DNA from: Nostoc sp. CHAB 5715 | GTDB lineage: Bacteria; Cyanobacteriota; Cyanobacteriia; Cyanobacteriales; Nostocaceae | Direction of reading: 5' to 3' | Length of the DNA: 8,010 bases | Assembly (NCBI RefSeq): GCF_020829685.1 | Contig: NZ_JAIVFR010000264.1 | Span: forward strand, 1-8,010 | Shown here: piece after piece, positions 1-5,315 of the stretch | Numbering within the stretch: the first letter of the stretch is position 1 | Layout of the letters: every line of letters begins with the position of its first letter | Notes under the pieces: model-generated | The model's input: the letters and a program-made list of their open reading frames with translations, nothing else | What the model was told of the DNA's origin: nothing | Databases searched by the model: none | Made by a program: the position numbers and the translations under genes

Positions 1-317
1 AATGCTGGAGTCGAGAGTCTTTCGGGTTCTTCTGTCATCCAAACTGGGTTTAGCCATTCACTCAAGCCTGTTTCCAATTTGATCGGTAAGTTTAGCACTT
101 CTGCAACTGCGTTTGCCGTCTGTACGGTTCGCAGGAAAGGAGAAGCGAAAATATGGCCAATATTTTCTCCTTTTAATCGTTTAGCTAACTGTTGTGCCTG
201 CACCATACCATCATCAGACAAGGGTGGATCGTAGCGTCGTTCAGCAGTGAGAAACCAATCAGGGTTTACGAAATCGAGGCGGTTAGCGTGTCTTGCGATC
301 CAGACTATTTGACTCAT
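1..317 (-). CDS. Histidine phosphatase family protein (5' part, truncated by window edge)
   Basis: This reading frame starts at ATG 317 and runs off the left edge, so only about 105 residues are visible. The N-terminus reads MSQIVWIARHANRLDF, with the RH pair (R9, H10) that carries the phosphorylated histidine in the phosphoglycerate mutase-like histidine phosphatase superfamily. Further on are L33-S-D-D-G37, then A58-S-P-F-L-R63, the second conserved arginine region, and G84-L-S-E-W88, which matches the acid-residue segment of the family. The usual RHG is RHA here, a common variant. The substrate cannot be told: family members act on sugar phosphates, phosphoproteins or small phosphoesters. 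The protein is probably cytoplasmic, as no signal peptide is seen. It is separated from the next gene by about 150 AT-rich bases and is probably transcribed from its own promoter there, though no convincing -35/-10 pair stands out. The family call is secure; the function is open. Confidence 0.87.
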   Translation of the reverse strand, partial: MSQIVWIARHANRLDFVNPDWFLTAERRYDPPLSDDGMVQAQQLAKRLKGENIGHIFASPFLRTVQTANAVAEVLNLPIKLETGLSEWLNPVWMTEEPERLSTPA

Positions 318-469
318 GGGTTTAATTATTCCGGTGAATAGAATTCGCCGCTAAACAAATATATAGATATCTGCAAGGAGGGCTGCAAATATTAATATAT
401 GACAAAAATCGTAATAATTTGTAATAATATAAACTATTTGGAAAACTTATCGGTGCTGTCAATATAGTT

Positions 470-1513
470 TTAAAGCCTATTTAGCCAAGTCTCTAAAGCA
501 ATATTGACTAAAAGTTCTAGAGAGTTAGTTCCACTCAGAATAAGTTTTTCATATTTTTCATAACAGATGAGTGATCGTGCATCTCGTAATTCGCCCTTTG
601 TATATCTTTTGATTGTCTTTATAAAAGACGGATATTCATATACATTATTAGCTCTATTTTTATTACTGATAAAACCTTTACGATAAGTAACCATTCTAGA
701 AAAAATAGTCCAATCTTTCTCAGTAAAAATATACATTCTGAGAGTGCTTTGTCTATAATATGGTTCTGGCTCCGGTAATCTTAGAAATAGGTGAGGTCTT
801 CCTTGATAACCAGATAAATTGCTACCAAAGTAAAACTCAGCACAGAGCTTACTTTTTCCTTTACCATATTCAATAGAATTAGGTTTAACAATTTCTTGGA
901 TGCGTTTGTCAAAGCCAAGAATTTTTTTACGAATTCTGAGTACAGCCTCTCGCTCATTTTCACTAGAATTGTCACATTTAGCTAGTCGGTTAATAATTGC
1001 TCTAGGAGGAGCAGGTATATCTTCATTAACATCTCTTTCTTGATAAGGAATTTCTACTTTTGACAATTTGCCATTATCTAAGTCTTTTAGTTCTAAATAG
1101 AAGTTTTGACTTGCTAGCAATATTTGAAAATAGAGAAATTGAATAGACAGATGGCTGTACTTTCTATCTGTCAAATTATCTCGATGAAAATTAGGCTTAA
1201 TTGCTATCAAGCTAATAGGTTGTCCATAGTCTACCTCTTCCTGGAAGGGTTTATTCTCAAGTAAAGCTTCATAATACCGAGTTAGTTGCTGAACAATATA
1301 TCTATCTTCACCGTTTTTCAATTCCAGCACTACTAACTGTTTCTTTTCATTCAATGCTAAAATATCGCAAATTTGACCTTTAACATAATATTGTCGCTTT
1401 AGCGGAATTAATCCGAAAAGTTCCTTTAAATTAGCCCAGACAAAATCTTCTAAATCAGCTTCAGTCGCAAATTTCCAACTATTACCTGTTTTTATTAAAT
1501 TCACGAAATTCAT
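470..1513 (-). CDS. NucS/DUF91-like PD-(D/E)xK nuclease-domain protein
   Basis: The protein has 347 residues from ATG 1513. The frame stays open up to 1630, but those extra 39 codons run into a G-rich intergenic repeat and look non-coding, so the internal MNFVNLI start is preferred. The N-terminal third has the pattern of a PD-(D/E)xK nuclease of the NucS/DUF91 kind: helix with E22, then G46-Q-I-C-D50-I-L, then L63-E64-L-K66-N-G, then Q75-Q-L-T-R-Y-Y81. D50, E64, K66 and Q76 are the expected metal and catalytic positions. Residues from about 130 on match nothing I recognise and end near ETWLNRL. Archaeal and actinobacterial NucS has this domain at its C-terminus, so the arrangement here is reversed. 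A DNA-cleaving or repair role is inferred from the motif only. There is no strong Shine-Dalgarno. The gene lies 160 bases downstream of the Uma2 gene on the same strand and may share its transcript. Confidence 0.75.
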   Translation of the reverse strand: MNFVNLIKTGNSWKFATEADLEDFVWANLKELFGLIPLKRQYYVKGQICDILALNEKKQLVVLELKNGEDRYIVQQLTRYYEALLENKPFQEEVDYGQPISLIAIKPNFHRDNLTDRKYSHLSIQFLYFQILLASQNFYLELKDLDNGKLSKVEIPYQERDVNEDIPAPPRAIINRLAKCDNSSENEREAVLRIRKKILGFDKRIQEIVKPNSIEYGKGKSKLCAEFYFGSNLSGYQGRPHLFLRLPEPEPYYRQSTLRMYIFTEKDWTIFSRMVTYRKGFISNKNRANNVYEYPSFIKTIKRYTKGELRDARSLICYEKYEKLILSGTNSLELLVNIALETWLNRL

Positions 1514-1612
1514 TATCTCGCTCTGACTTGAGTAAATTACTATCTTTAGTATTCCCAAAGCTAGACAGGAATTTATACAATTGCTTATATAGCGGTTCTG
1601 AGTTGAGTAGGT

Positions 1613-1657
1613 AAAGAACCCCACCCCCAACCCCCTCCCCGCAAGCGAGGAGGGGGC
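1613..1657. repeat. C-rich/G-rich intergenic hairpin repeat with G-quadruplex potential
   Basis: Two arms of 12 bases (1631-1642 and 1645-1656) pair with one mismatch around an AA loop at the GCAAGC turn, and the left side is preceded by further C-runs. On the minus strand this gives four runs of four or five G separated by one or two bases, a classic intramolecular G-quadruplex pattern. Elements of this look are scattered through many cyanobacterial genomes. It lies between the Uma2 stop and the nuclease start, in the sense orientation of both, so it could affect read-through or mRNA stability; that is inference. It also explains the false N-terminal extension of the nuclease frame. Confidence 0.8.
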
Positions 1658-1672
1658 TATGATTAGGAAAAG

Positions 1673-2236
1673 CTATAACTTCAACCATCCAAATAGTTGC
1701 GCTACAGTTAATTGAAGATTACTAACTAAATCGGGAACTGGTAATATTTCTTGTTCTTCTTGTAAAAGTTCTGGTTGCTGCTTTGGTGGATAGACTAAAA
1801 CAGAACGATCGCCTGGATCAATTAACCAACCTAAACGACTACCATGTTTTAAACAATGTAGAATATTTCCGGTTACTTTAGTCTGGCTTTGATCTGGCGA
1901 AAGAATCTCAATCGTCCAGTCTGGATATGTATGAAAAACATTTGCTACATCTCCACGTTCATCTATGGGAATCCTTTCCCAAGCAAACACAGCAACATCA
2001 GGGACAATTGAACGTCCGCCAAAAGTACACCGCAATTCTGGGAAAGCAAGGGCAATTTTTCGACTTTCAACTACTTCATTTATACCTGTGACTAACTTCC
2101 CCTGTAATTTGCTATGTTTTCCTTGAGGCATTGGCTTTTGAATAATTTGACCGTTAATGTATTCTGAACTAGGCTTTGTTTCTGGTAGTTTCAAAAACTC
2201 TTCTAAAGTTAGGGGTTTAGTTGGTGATTTTACCAT
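1673..2236 (-). CDS. Uma2 family endonuclease (DUF820)
   Basis: The protein has 187 residues, the usual size for Uma2 (PF05685), a PD-(D/E)xK nuclease family massively expanded in cyanobacteria. The order of motifs fits: LTLEEFLKLPE at 9-19, E25-Y-I-N-G-Q at 25-30 (first acidic helix), P79-D80-V-A-V-F (catalytic Asp), W107-T-I-E110-I-L-S-P (catalytic Glu), K120 followed by N124 and a helix to G132, then W137-L-I-D140-P. Many relatives have a K...Y spacing after the SP motif; here it is TKVTGNILHCLKHG, slightly unusual but with the lysine in place. The start is supported by a strong GGGAGG ribosome-binding site about 8 bases upstream. It begins 33 bases after the livF stop on the same strand, so it is probably the distal gene of that transcript. 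Biological targets of Uma2 proteins are generally unknown; some accompany mobile DNA. Confidence 0.93.
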   Translation of the reverse strand: MVKSPTKPLTLEEFLKLPETKPSSEYINGQIIQKPMPQGKHSKLQGKLVTGINEVVESRKIALAFPELRCTFGGRSIVPDVAVFAWERIPIDERGDVANVFHTYPDWTIEILSPDQSQTKVTGNILHCLKHGSRLGWLIDPGDRSVLVYPPKQQPELLQEEQEILPVPDLVSNLQLTVAQLFGWLKL

Positions 2237-2244
2237 GTGTTTGT

Positions 2245-2251
2245 ACCTCCC
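2245..2251 (-). promoter_or_regulatory. Shine-Dalgarno of the Uma2 gene
   Basis: The minus strand reads GGGAGGT here, about 8 bases before ATG 2236. It is the best ribosome-binding site in the window. It fixes the Uma2 start and shows that the gene is translated independently of livF. Confidence 0.75.
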
Positions 2252-2269
2252 AAATTTTCATTTAATTAA

Positions 2270-3001
2270 TTACCCTAAATAAGCTTTTTTAACTCGTTCA
2301 TCACTAATTAATTCTGAGGCTGCACCTGTTAAGGTAATAGAACCAGCTTCTAAAACATAACCGCGATCGGCAATTTGTAATGCAAGATTAGCGTTTTGTT
2401 CAACTAACAAAATAGTCACGCCTGTAGCCCGGAGATTTTCAATAATAGAGAAGATTTCCCGGACGATCGCAGGTGCTAAACCTAAGCTAGGCTCGTCTAA
2501 AAGTAAGAGTTGTGGTTTACTCATAACAGCACGAGCGATCGCTAACATTTGTTGTTCACCACCACTGAGGGTTCCTGCTAGTTGATTGCGTCTTTGTGAC
2601 AAACGCGGAAATAGCTCAAATTGGCGTCCAATATCTGCTTTTATCTCGGCTTGATTAGAACGAATATAAGCACCCAAAAGCAAATTATCAAATACTGTTT
2701 GCCGTGCTAATACTCTGCGTCCTTCGGGACAATGGGCGATACCAAGTTGTACAACTTCGTGAGTTTGGCGACGGTTAATATTATGTCCATTATAGATAAT
2801 TACGCCACTTTTAGGATTAACTACTTTAGATATAGCGCGGAGTGTGGTAGTTTTCCCAGCACCATTAGCACCAATAAGAGTCACTACCTCGCCTTTTTGA
2901 ATAATTAAATTAATCTTTTTTAGAGCTTGAATACCGCCATAATTAACATCAAGCTCTTGAACTTCTAAAATTGTATAGTTTGGCTTACTATCGGCTTTCA
3001 T
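2270..3001 (-). CDS. livF: ABC transporter ATP-binding protein, LivF type (branched-chain/neutral amino acid import)
   Basis: This 243-residue cytoplasmic ATPase subunit powers a Liv/Nat-type amino acid importer. Walker A is G44-A-N-G-A-G-K-T-T52, the signature is L145-S-G-G-E-Q-Q151, and Walker B is L165-L-L-L-D-E170. Two features single out LivF from LivG: C91-P-E-G-R-R in the Q-loop neighbourhood, and L199-V-E-Q-N203, where Gln202 replaces the usual H-loop histidine. UrtE of urea transporters is a close alternative, but no other urt gene is nearby and the partner at 6906 is LivG-like. In Anabaena the equivalent proteins of the N-I neutral amino acid permease are called NatE and NatA; which substrate applies here cannot be read from sequence. 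There is no clear Shine-Dalgarno before ATG 3001. It is divergent from the Rpn-like gene across a 98-base gap and is followed closely by the Uma2 gene. Confidence 0.92.
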   Translation of the reverse strand: MKADSKPNYTILEVQELDVNYGGIQALKKINLIIQKGEVVTLIGANGAGKTTTLRAISKVVNPKSGVIIYNGHNINRRQTHEVVQLGIAHCPEGRRVLARQTVFDNLLLGAYIRSNQAEIKADIGRQFELFPRLSQRRNQLAGTLSGGEQQMLAIARAVMSKPQLLLLDEPSLGLAPAIVREIFSIIENLRATGVTILLVEQNANLALQIADRGYVLEAGSITLTGAASELISDERVKKAYLG

Positions 3002-3099
3002 CGGCGGTTTACATCCAGAAATGTTGATTCAAAACCTAAGATACATCAATCATACATTTCTTAAAACAGTGCGTAGACATTGCTTCAACTTAAAAATTA

Positions 3100-4014
3100 A
3101 TGCCAGAATACTGCAATCTTTATGATGTACTATTAATTACTGATAAAGATATCAAGCGTCCTGTGGCAAAAGTAGCAGATATTGGTAGCAAACGACTAAT
3201 TAATTTAGCTCCCGATGCATGGGTACAGTGGGTGACACAGCGTCCTGAAGTCGTGGCTAAAGAAATTCTCGGCTCTGAGTTTCACTGGATTAGCCGCGAA
3301 ACAGATGTGTTGGTGAAAGCATACAGTGCTACTCACGGAGATTTTCTAGTACTAAATGAACTACAGTTGCGTTACACGGCACAGATGCCTCTACGGATGA
3401 GAGCCTATGCTGCCTTGGCACAAGAACGCTACCGATTGCCAACTTACCCAGTACTGATCAACATTTTACCGCCCCCATCCACCTTAACTATTGTCAATAG
3501 TTACGAGCAGGAATTTTTGGGATTACGTGCTATCCAAGATTATCGCGTGATTAATTTGTGGGAAATCGATGCTGAAATAGTGTTTGGGCAACCATTACCA
3601 TCGTTGTTACCCTTTGTGCCAATCCTGCGAGGAGGGGGAGAGGTATCAGTTGTGCAACGCGCATTACAGGCGCTACGAGCAGATGCACAGTTGAACGAGT
3701 TAGAATCATTGCTGGCATTTTTTGCTAGCTTTGTGTTAGACACGCCTTTAGTGCAACAAATCATGAGGTGGGATATGGCAGTATTGCGAGAATCGCCTTG
3801 GTATCAAGAAATTGAGCAAAGAGGTATTCAGCTAGGTCTTCAGCAAGGTGTACAACGGCAGTTAATCCGAGTATTGCGACGACGTTTTGGTGAAATTCCT
3901 CATGAAGTGGAAGCAAGGCTTGAAGGCGAGAGTGTGGAAAGATTAGAAAATTTAATGGATAGTGCGATCGCAGTGAGTTCTTTAGACGAATTTGTACAAA
4001 TTTTGTTTACCTGA
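3100..4014 (+). CDS. Rpn family recombination-promoting nuclease/putative transposase, DUF4351-type C-terminus
   Basis: The protein has 304 residues from ATG 3100. The N-terminal about 200 residues resemble the PD-(D/E)xK domain of the Rpn/YhgA-like (PF04754) group in cyanobacteria: S-R-E-T-D-V-L with D69, L-N-E-L-Q-L-R-Y with E87 and Q89, then P-L-R-M-R-A-Y-A-A-L-A. Around 225-245 is the block IMRWDMAVLRESPWYQEI, followed by a Gln-rich linker and a C-terminal domain with RRFGEIP and SSLDEFVQIL, typical of DUF4351. Rpn proteins in E. coli promote RecA-independent recombination; whether this one does is inference. GTG 3163 (residue 22) lines up exactly with the start of the paralogue at 5942, so the true protein may be 283 residues; neither start has a good Shine-Dalgarno. 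By eye its nuclease part is about two-thirds identical to that paralogue. It is the first plus-strand gene of the island. Confidence 0.83.
   Translation: MPEYCNLYDVLLITDKDIKRPVAKVADIGSKRLINLAPDAWVQWVTQRPEVVAKEILGSEFHWISRETDVLVKAYSATHGDFLVLNELQLRYTAQMPLRMRAYAALAQERYRLPTYPVLINILPPPSTLTIVNSYEQEFLGLRAIQDYRVINLWEIDAEIVFGQPLPSLLPFVPILRGGGEVSVVQRALQALRADAQLNELESLLAFFASFVLDTPLVQQIMRWDMAVLRESPWYQEIEQRGIQLGLQQGVQRQLIRVLRRRFGEIPHEVEARLEGESVERLENLMDSAIAVSSLDEFVQILFT
3743..3832 (+). repeat. Perfect 90-bp direct repeat, copy 1 (partner 4031-4120)
   Basis: These 90 bases are identical to 4031-4120, at an offset of 288. They encode the conserved RWDMAVLRESPWYQEI block of the Rpn-like protein and stop being identical exactly at the variable linker. 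The perfect block contrasts with the diverged sequence on its 3' side. Confidence 0.95.
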
Positions 4015-4023
4015 ATTTTGTAG

Positions 4024-4290
4024 GTGCGATCGCCTTTAGTGCAACAAATCATGAGGTGGGATATGGCAGTATTGCGAGAATCGCCTTGGTATCAAGAAAT
4101 TGAGCAAAGAGGTATTCAGCAGGGTGCGCGACGGCAGCTAATCCGGGTATTGCAACAACGCTTTGGTGAAATTCCTCATGAAGTAGAAGCAAGGCTTGAG
4201 GGTGAAAGTGTGGAAAAATTAGAAAGCTTAATGGATAGCGCGATCGCTGTGAGTTCTTTAGAAGAATTTCTCACAATTATATCTGCTTAA
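4024..4290 (+). pseudogene. Truncated tandem duplicate of the Rpn-like gene (DUF4351 tail only)
   Basis: An 88-codon frame from GTG 4024 repeats the last third of the gene just upstream. It has the SPLVQQIMRWDMAVLRESPW block, a shorter linker (IQQGARRQ against IQLGLQQGVQRQ), and a full DUF4351-like tail ending SSLEEFLTIISA. The catalytic nuclease part (the D, E-x-Q and R-x-x-x-Y segments) is missing, so it cannot be an active nuclease alone. The first 90 bases are identical to copy 1; the tail has drifted by many synonymous and some amino acid changes yet stays open, which suggests either selection or recent origin. No Shine-Dalgarno is seen; the GTG overlaps a HIP1 octamer at 4026-4033. It could be expressed by read-through as a free C-terminal domain, but a duplication relic is more likely. 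Confidence 0.7.
4031..4120 (+). repeat. Perfect 90-bp direct repeat, copy 2 (partner 3743-3832)
   Basis: This is the second copy of the 90-base identical block. Its left end falls inside a HIP1 octamer (GCGATCGC at 4026-4033), where copy 1 has CACGCC instead, so the duplication joint coincides with a HIP1 site. Confidence 0.95.
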
Positions 4291-4388
4291 ATTATTCAAA
4301 TCTTCAAGGGAATTTGATATGCGATACCTCCGGTAAGCTGCTAGCGTTGCAGACAGTCGTTTAAGGGTGCGTAAGCCCTTTGTGGCTA

Positions 4389-4612
4389 CCCGAATTCAAT
4401 TAACGACTGCCCGAATTCAATCAACAACTGCCCGAATTCAATCAACGACTGCCCGAATTCAATCAACGACTGCCCGAATTCAATAAACGACTGCCCGAAT
4501 TCAATAAACGACTACCCGAATTCAATAAACGACTGCCCGAATTCAATAAACAACTGCCCGAATTCAATAAACGACTGCCCGAATTCAATAAACGACTGCC
4601 CGAATTCAATAA
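4389..4612. repeat. 21-bp tandem repeat array, ten full units plus a partial
   Basis: Ten consecutive units of exactly 21 bases run from 4389 to 4598, with a partial eleventh to about 4612. Consensus: CCCGAATTCAAT, then T, C or A, then AACGACTG. Each unit holds GAATTC. Unit 1 has T at the variable base, units 2-4 have C, and units 5-11 have A, so variants are grouped in blocks as expected from stepwise amplification. Units 2 and 8 have CAACTG in place of CGACTG, and unit 6 ends in CTA. There are no unique spacers, so it is not a CRISPR array. Because 21 is divisible by three the array is open in some frames (heptapeptide PEFNKRL on the plus strand), but there is a stop in unit 1 and no start codon, so translation is unlikely. 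Confidence 0.97.
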
Positions 4613-4661
4613 GAGTGTTCCAAGAAATAAATGATCCAAAACCTGTCAAAAGCGAGGGCAA

Positions 4662-4683
4662 CGAAGTGTAGCGTACCACTTCG
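4662..4683. repeat. Short palindromic intergenic repeat (7-bp stem)
   Basis: The arms CGAAGTG (4662-4668) and CACTTCG (4677-4683) pair perfectly around an 8-base loop. The sequence directly after it (GCAAGCTACGCAAAGCG) also looks like the palindromic intergenic repeats common in Nostocales. No U-run follows, so it is not called a terminator. Confidence 0.6.
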
Positions 4684-4842
4684 TGGAAGCAAGCTACGCA
4701 AAGCGTCTCTTAGAGTTGCAATCCCAAGATATTGCGATTGCTACCCTTCGGGAAGGCTGGGCCTACATTCCGCTTTGCGACCTTCGCAATGACAATTGGG
4801 CACTTATTTACTTGGAGTACTCTAAACAATTTCAGACAATAC

Positions 4843-4899
4843 AATCGAAATTTTCGAGTCGGCAAGTGCAATGATGATGAAGTGGATAAAAATCTGTAA
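4843..4899 (+). pseudogene. Remnant of a RelE/ParE toxin gene (3' end only)
   Basis: Bases 4852-4899 read FRVGKCNDDEVDKNL and a TAA stop, matching the last residues of the intact toxin at 5308 (FRVGKRNDDEVYENL). One T is missing in the T-run just before (four Ts here, five in the partner), so the preceding IE codons are out of frame. Homology to the intact copy begins sharply at AATCGAA (4843), the very point where the intact copy has its insertion boundary, and continues past the stop to 4955. Nothing recognisable as the first three quarters of the toxin lies upstream; that place is filled by palindromic repeats. The best reading is a decayed upstream copy from a tandem duplication of the toxin-antitoxin module. 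Confidence 0.8.
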
Positions 4900-4955
4900 T
4901 CCTATTACAATCTCAAAATAAATTTTTTCGTAACTCATTTTTAATAGCTTGCGAT
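4843..4955 (+). repeat. Direct repeat flanking the toxin-antitoxin module, left copy (partner 5667-5780)
   Basis: About 113 bases match 5667-5780 with roughly four in five bases the same by eye. The repeat covers the toxin 3' end and its downstream flank through GTAACTCAT and AATAGCTTGCGAT. The left copy doubles as the promoter-proximal region of the antitoxin gene. Confidence 0.85.
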
Positions 4956-4979
4956 CGCCCAAAGCCATTGTGCTATCCT
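4949..4979 (+). promoter_or_regulatory. Possible promoter of the antitoxin-toxin operon
   Basis: TTGCGA (4949-4954) and TATCCT (4974-4979) could serve as -35 and -10 elements, with a 19-base spacer that is longer than ideal. A start site would then fall in or next to the palindrome at 4983-4999, giving a very short leader. The spacer contains a HIP1 octamer. This is a weak call from sequence alone. Confidence 0.3.
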
Positions 4980-4982
4980 AAA

Positions 4983-4999
4983 AGCAGGATTATCCTGCT
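4983..4999. promoter_or_regulatory. Palindromic operator candidate of the toxin-antitoxin operon
   Basis: AGCAGGA and TCCTGCT form perfect 7-base arms around TTA, one base before ATG 5001. A further ATCCT at 4975-4979 repeats the half-site. Phd/YefM antitoxins bind palindromes at their own promoter and repress with the toxin as co-repressor, so position and symmetry fit autoregulation. Binding itself is inferred. Confidence 0.5.
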
Positions 5000-5000
5000 G

Positions 5001-5315
5001 ATGGCACTGCCTCAAATAAATATGACAAAAGTGGAAGCAGATCAAGCACAAGAAAAGTTTTCCGAACTTCTTGCCCTTGTGGAAGAAAAACAGGAACGTA
5101 TTGTGATTGAATCACAAGGACAAATTATTGCAGCAGTCATCAGCTATGCCGACTTAAAACGATTGGAAGCATTGGAAAATGCAAGAGATGTCGCAGATTT
5201 CCAACGTGCAATAACTGAGAGTGACGGTGAATCTTATTCGGTAGAAAAAGTGATTACTGACTACAACGAACTTCATGGCACTAATTTCACAGTTGAAAAT
5301 ATTTTGAATGGCTGA
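5001..5315 (+). CDS. Type II antitoxin, Phd/YefM family
   Basis: The protein has 104 residues from ATG 5001. It starts MALPQINMTKVEADQAQEKF and continues with SELLALVEEKQERIVIESQG, then Q-I-I-A-A-V-I-S-Y-A-D-L-K-R-L-E, the DNA-binding N-terminal fold of Phd/YefM proteins. The C-terminal half (about 55-104) is the acidic tail expected to wrap and neutralise the toxin. The frame is open to ATG 4968, but that would include the palindrome and a CYPKSRIIL stretch unlike the family, so 5001 is preferred; ATG 5022 is a third option. There is no classic Shine-Dalgarno, since the palindrome occupies that place. The stop overlaps the toxin start by 8 bases (ATGGCTGA), the hallmark of a coupled antitoxin-toxin pair. 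It probably represses its own operon through the palindrome at 4983-4999. Confidence 0.9.
   Translation: MALPQINMTKVEADQAQEKFSELLALVEEKQERIVIESQGQIIAAVISYADLKRLEALENARDVADFQRAITESDGESYSVEKVITDYNELHGTNFTVENILNG

Larger units (their letters stand above)
4291..4842. other. Gene-free, repeat-filled interval
   Basis: No convincing gene lies here. From left to right: a short palindromic repeat style segment at about 4319-4350 (GCGATACCTCCGGTAAGC type); a CAGTCGTTTA motif at 4354-4363 that is the reverse complement of part of the 21-bp unit further on; a small hairpin with arms AAGGG and CCCTT near 4364-4381; the 21-bp tandem array; a CGAAGTG/CACTTCG hairpin; and a segment at about 4717-4790 with GCGATTGC and GCAATGAC ends like common cyanobacterial intergenic palindromes. 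A 63-codon frame at 4683-4874 begins inside these repeats and ends in the relE remnant in the wrong frame, so it is not called as a gene. Confidence 0.75.

Noticed and set aside
781..975. Small minus-strand frame inside the NucS-like gene, and similar ones at 1482-1688, 3540-3764, 6096-6326, 7003-7200, 7219-7416 and 7510-7719
   Set aside because: All overlap well-supported genes in other frames, lack family motifs and lack ribosome-binding sites.
1514..1630. 39-codon N-terminal extension of the NucS-like nuclease
   Set aside because: It begins inside the G-rich intergenic repeat, has no ribosome-binding site, and the conserved nuclease pattern fits a start at 1513.
4389..4612. CRISPR array
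   Set aside because: The units are directly adjacent 21-mers without unique spacers, and no cas gene is present.
4404..4634. Repeat protein of heptapeptides PEFNKRL
   Set aside because: The frame is open only because the unit is 21 bases; there is no start codon or ribosome-binding site and a stop lies in unit 1.
4683..4874. 63-residue protein
   Set aside because: It begins inside a palindromic repeat, crosses another repeat and ends in the relE remnant in a different frame from the toxin.
4968..5000. 11-codon N-terminal extension of the antitoxin
   Set aside because: It would translate the operator palindrome and gives a sequence unlike Phd/YefM proteins; MALPQ at 5001 is the natural beginning.
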